Shown here in pieces: positions 62,974 through 64,000 of a stretch of 64,000 nt of DNA; the first letter of the stretch is position 1; each line of letters opens with the position of its first letter. The stretch is from assembly GCF_020382885.2 (NCBI RefSeq), contig NC_058496.1, forward strand, positions 9,919,501-9,983,500, given 5' to 3'. Under the pieces are notes generated by a model. That model was given only the letters and a program-made list of their open reading frames with translations, did no database searches and was not told the origin of the DNA. The position numbers were made by a program, and so were the translations under genes. The DNA is from Scatophagus argus. Lineage: Eukaryota; Chordata; Actinopteri; Scatophagidae.

Positions 62974-63425
62974 AGGTTTCGAAGAGGATAAGACCTTAAA
63001 TTAAATTAATGAAAGAACAAATGAAGAAAAACTGATCACAATCAGGGTACACTTTATTATCATCATTAAAATTATTAATTTTTTTTTTTCATTTCAAACT
63101 CCACCTCAGACTATATTGCATGCCCCCATACTTAAACACACACACACATACATACACACATACACAGAAAACACTCCAGAGATAGCAGGAAGTATTACAC
63201 ACTTGAACAAGAATTCAAGAAGCTTTCAAGTTTCAAGTTTGTGTTGAAAAGGCAGCTCGGCATTGTGTGCTGCCCTCTGCAGGCACAAGCGCGCAACTGC
63301 AACTTACTGTTGCAGGTTGTTTCTGTGGGTTTTAATGCCAAAATGAAACATAGGAACTGTATGATTTTATTTGTTTGTTTTTTTTTTCTTTTTTCTCACT
63401 GTTAAGTAAATAAATAAATACTTTT
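62974..63425 (+). other. gkap1: gkap1 3' UTR and (CA)n-containing flank
   Basis: It contains a short (CA)n stretch at about 63137-63160 and overlapping AATAAA signals at about 63408-63420 (gtaaataaataaata). Confidence 0.5.
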
Positions 63426-63589
63426 TCAGTGAAAGATTTGTGGGTGTGTACACTTGCGTTCATTCTTTTTTTTGTTTTGTTTTTGTACGTTGTCTTGAAG
63501 TTGACTCCGGTTACATAAAGGACATAAAATAATTTTGCCTAATCACACTCCTGGCTGTGGCGGCACCCATGTAAAGAACTGTACATTAT

Positions 63590-63754
63590 TAATGGCAAAA
63601 TAACTAATTTGGATTATCGACGCCATCCTGCGCAGTCGGGTTAAATCTGACGCACATCCACACAACTTTCTGCCGAGTCATCTGGACACGCACGCACCTC
63701 CGGCCGGGGACTGTGCTCTGCTCTCCATCCATCGTCATTCTGGACGGCACTGAG
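63590..63754 (+). promoter_or_regulatory. ubqln1: ubiquilin promoter and 5' UTR
   Basis: A CpG-containing stretch (cgacgccatcctgcgcagtcg, cacgcacctccggccgggg) lies directly before the start codon, with a YY1-like gccatcctg and an NRF1-like tgcgcagtc. There is no TATA box. The call is by composition and position. Confidence 0.45.
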
Positions 63755-63886
63755 ATGTCAGACCCGGTGAAAGATGACTCGAAGGCACCGAATGATCATC
63801 AGAGGTCTGAAACGATCCACGTCGCCGTCAAAAGTCCCACGGAGAGCAAAGGATTCATCGTCAGAGAAGGCTGCACCATCAGACAG
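63755..63886 (+). CDS. ubqln1: ubiquilin first coding exon, probably ubqln1, partial gene
   Basis: One exon of 44 codons: ATG at 63755, donor cag|gtcagg at 63887. The rest lies beyond the right edge. After a short acidic leader (MSDPVKDDSKAPNDHQRS) it reads ETIHVAVKSPTESKGFIVREGCTIRQ, which matches the first strand, turn and second strand of a ubiquilin ubiquitin-like domain (compare the family pattern 'I-VTVKTPK-K-EF-V-E--S---'). Ubiquilins shuttle ubiquitinated clients to the proteasome. Assignment to ubqln1 rests on position next to gkap1, as in human; the exon alone does not exclude ubqln4 or another paralogue. An in-frame upstream ATG exists at 63713 but precedes sequence without homology. 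Confidence 0.82.
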
Positions 63887-64000
63887 GTCAGGAGACTCAA
63901 AGCGCCCGCTGATTTGGGTCTAATCTCCTGCGCTCGGTCGGTGTGTGTGAGAAATGGCTCGATTTGCGCTTAAGCTGTAGCTTAATGTGTCTGAAAAACA

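Overview
The window is a stretch of teleost, probably spiny-rayed (percomorph-type), fish nuclear DNA. The evidence is seven split protein genes with GT-AG introns and vertebrate-type proteins, compact introns, abundant (CA)n/(TC)n microsatellites, and several repeat families I recognise from teleost genomes, including Tc1-like transposase relics and a dispersed aagtac-rich element with inverted ends. There are no prokaryotic features. All calls are made by reading translations and splice sites by eye; no alignment or database search was run.

Layout. 1-502: the last two coding exons of slc28a3 (concentrative nucleoside transporter 3), + strand. 503-17495: about 17 kb of intergenic DNA with repeats, one Tc1 relic, microsatellites and a few unique stretches that could be regulatory. 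17496-23196: rmi1, - strand, eight coding exons. 23197-23829: a compact head-to-head promoter shared with hnrnpk. 23800-38815: hnrnpk, + strand, 15 coding exons, with the microRNA mir-7 in its last intron. 39450-45520: qng1 (C9orf64; queuosine-nucleotide glycosylase), + strand. 46300-57130: kif27 (kinesin-4 family, cilium/Hedgehog-related), + strand, 15 coding exons. 57780-63420: gkap1, + strand, 11 coding exons. 63755-63886: the first coding exon of a ubiquilin, most likely ubqln1, running off the right edge.

As I know human chromosome 9q21.32, it carries the same genes in the same order and relative orientation (SLC28A3, RMI1 inverted, HNRNPK with MIR7-1, C9orf64, KIF27, GKAP1, UBQLN1). This is therefore an ancient conserved block, and synteny strengthens each individual call. 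The genes do not form one pathway: nucleoside uptake, Holliday-junction dissolution, RNA binding, queuine salvage, ciliary kinesin, cGMP-kinase anchoring and protein quality control.

The most interesting signals lie in hnrnpk. mir-7 sits in an intron with a GC donor. A perfect RFX-type X-box lies about 130 bp after the hairpin and a 24-nt poly(C) tract lies upstream of the last acceptor, while other introns hold two more X-box-like palindromes and a 39-copy TC tract that serves as a polypyrimidine tract. The predicted protein also lacks the segment matching the mammalian KNS shuttling domain. Elsewhere, qng1 has an unexpected GG where the exon-1 donor GT should be, and the kif27 tail has a His/Thr-rich insertion of simple-repeat origin. 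I found no convincing evidence of a wholly new biological system.
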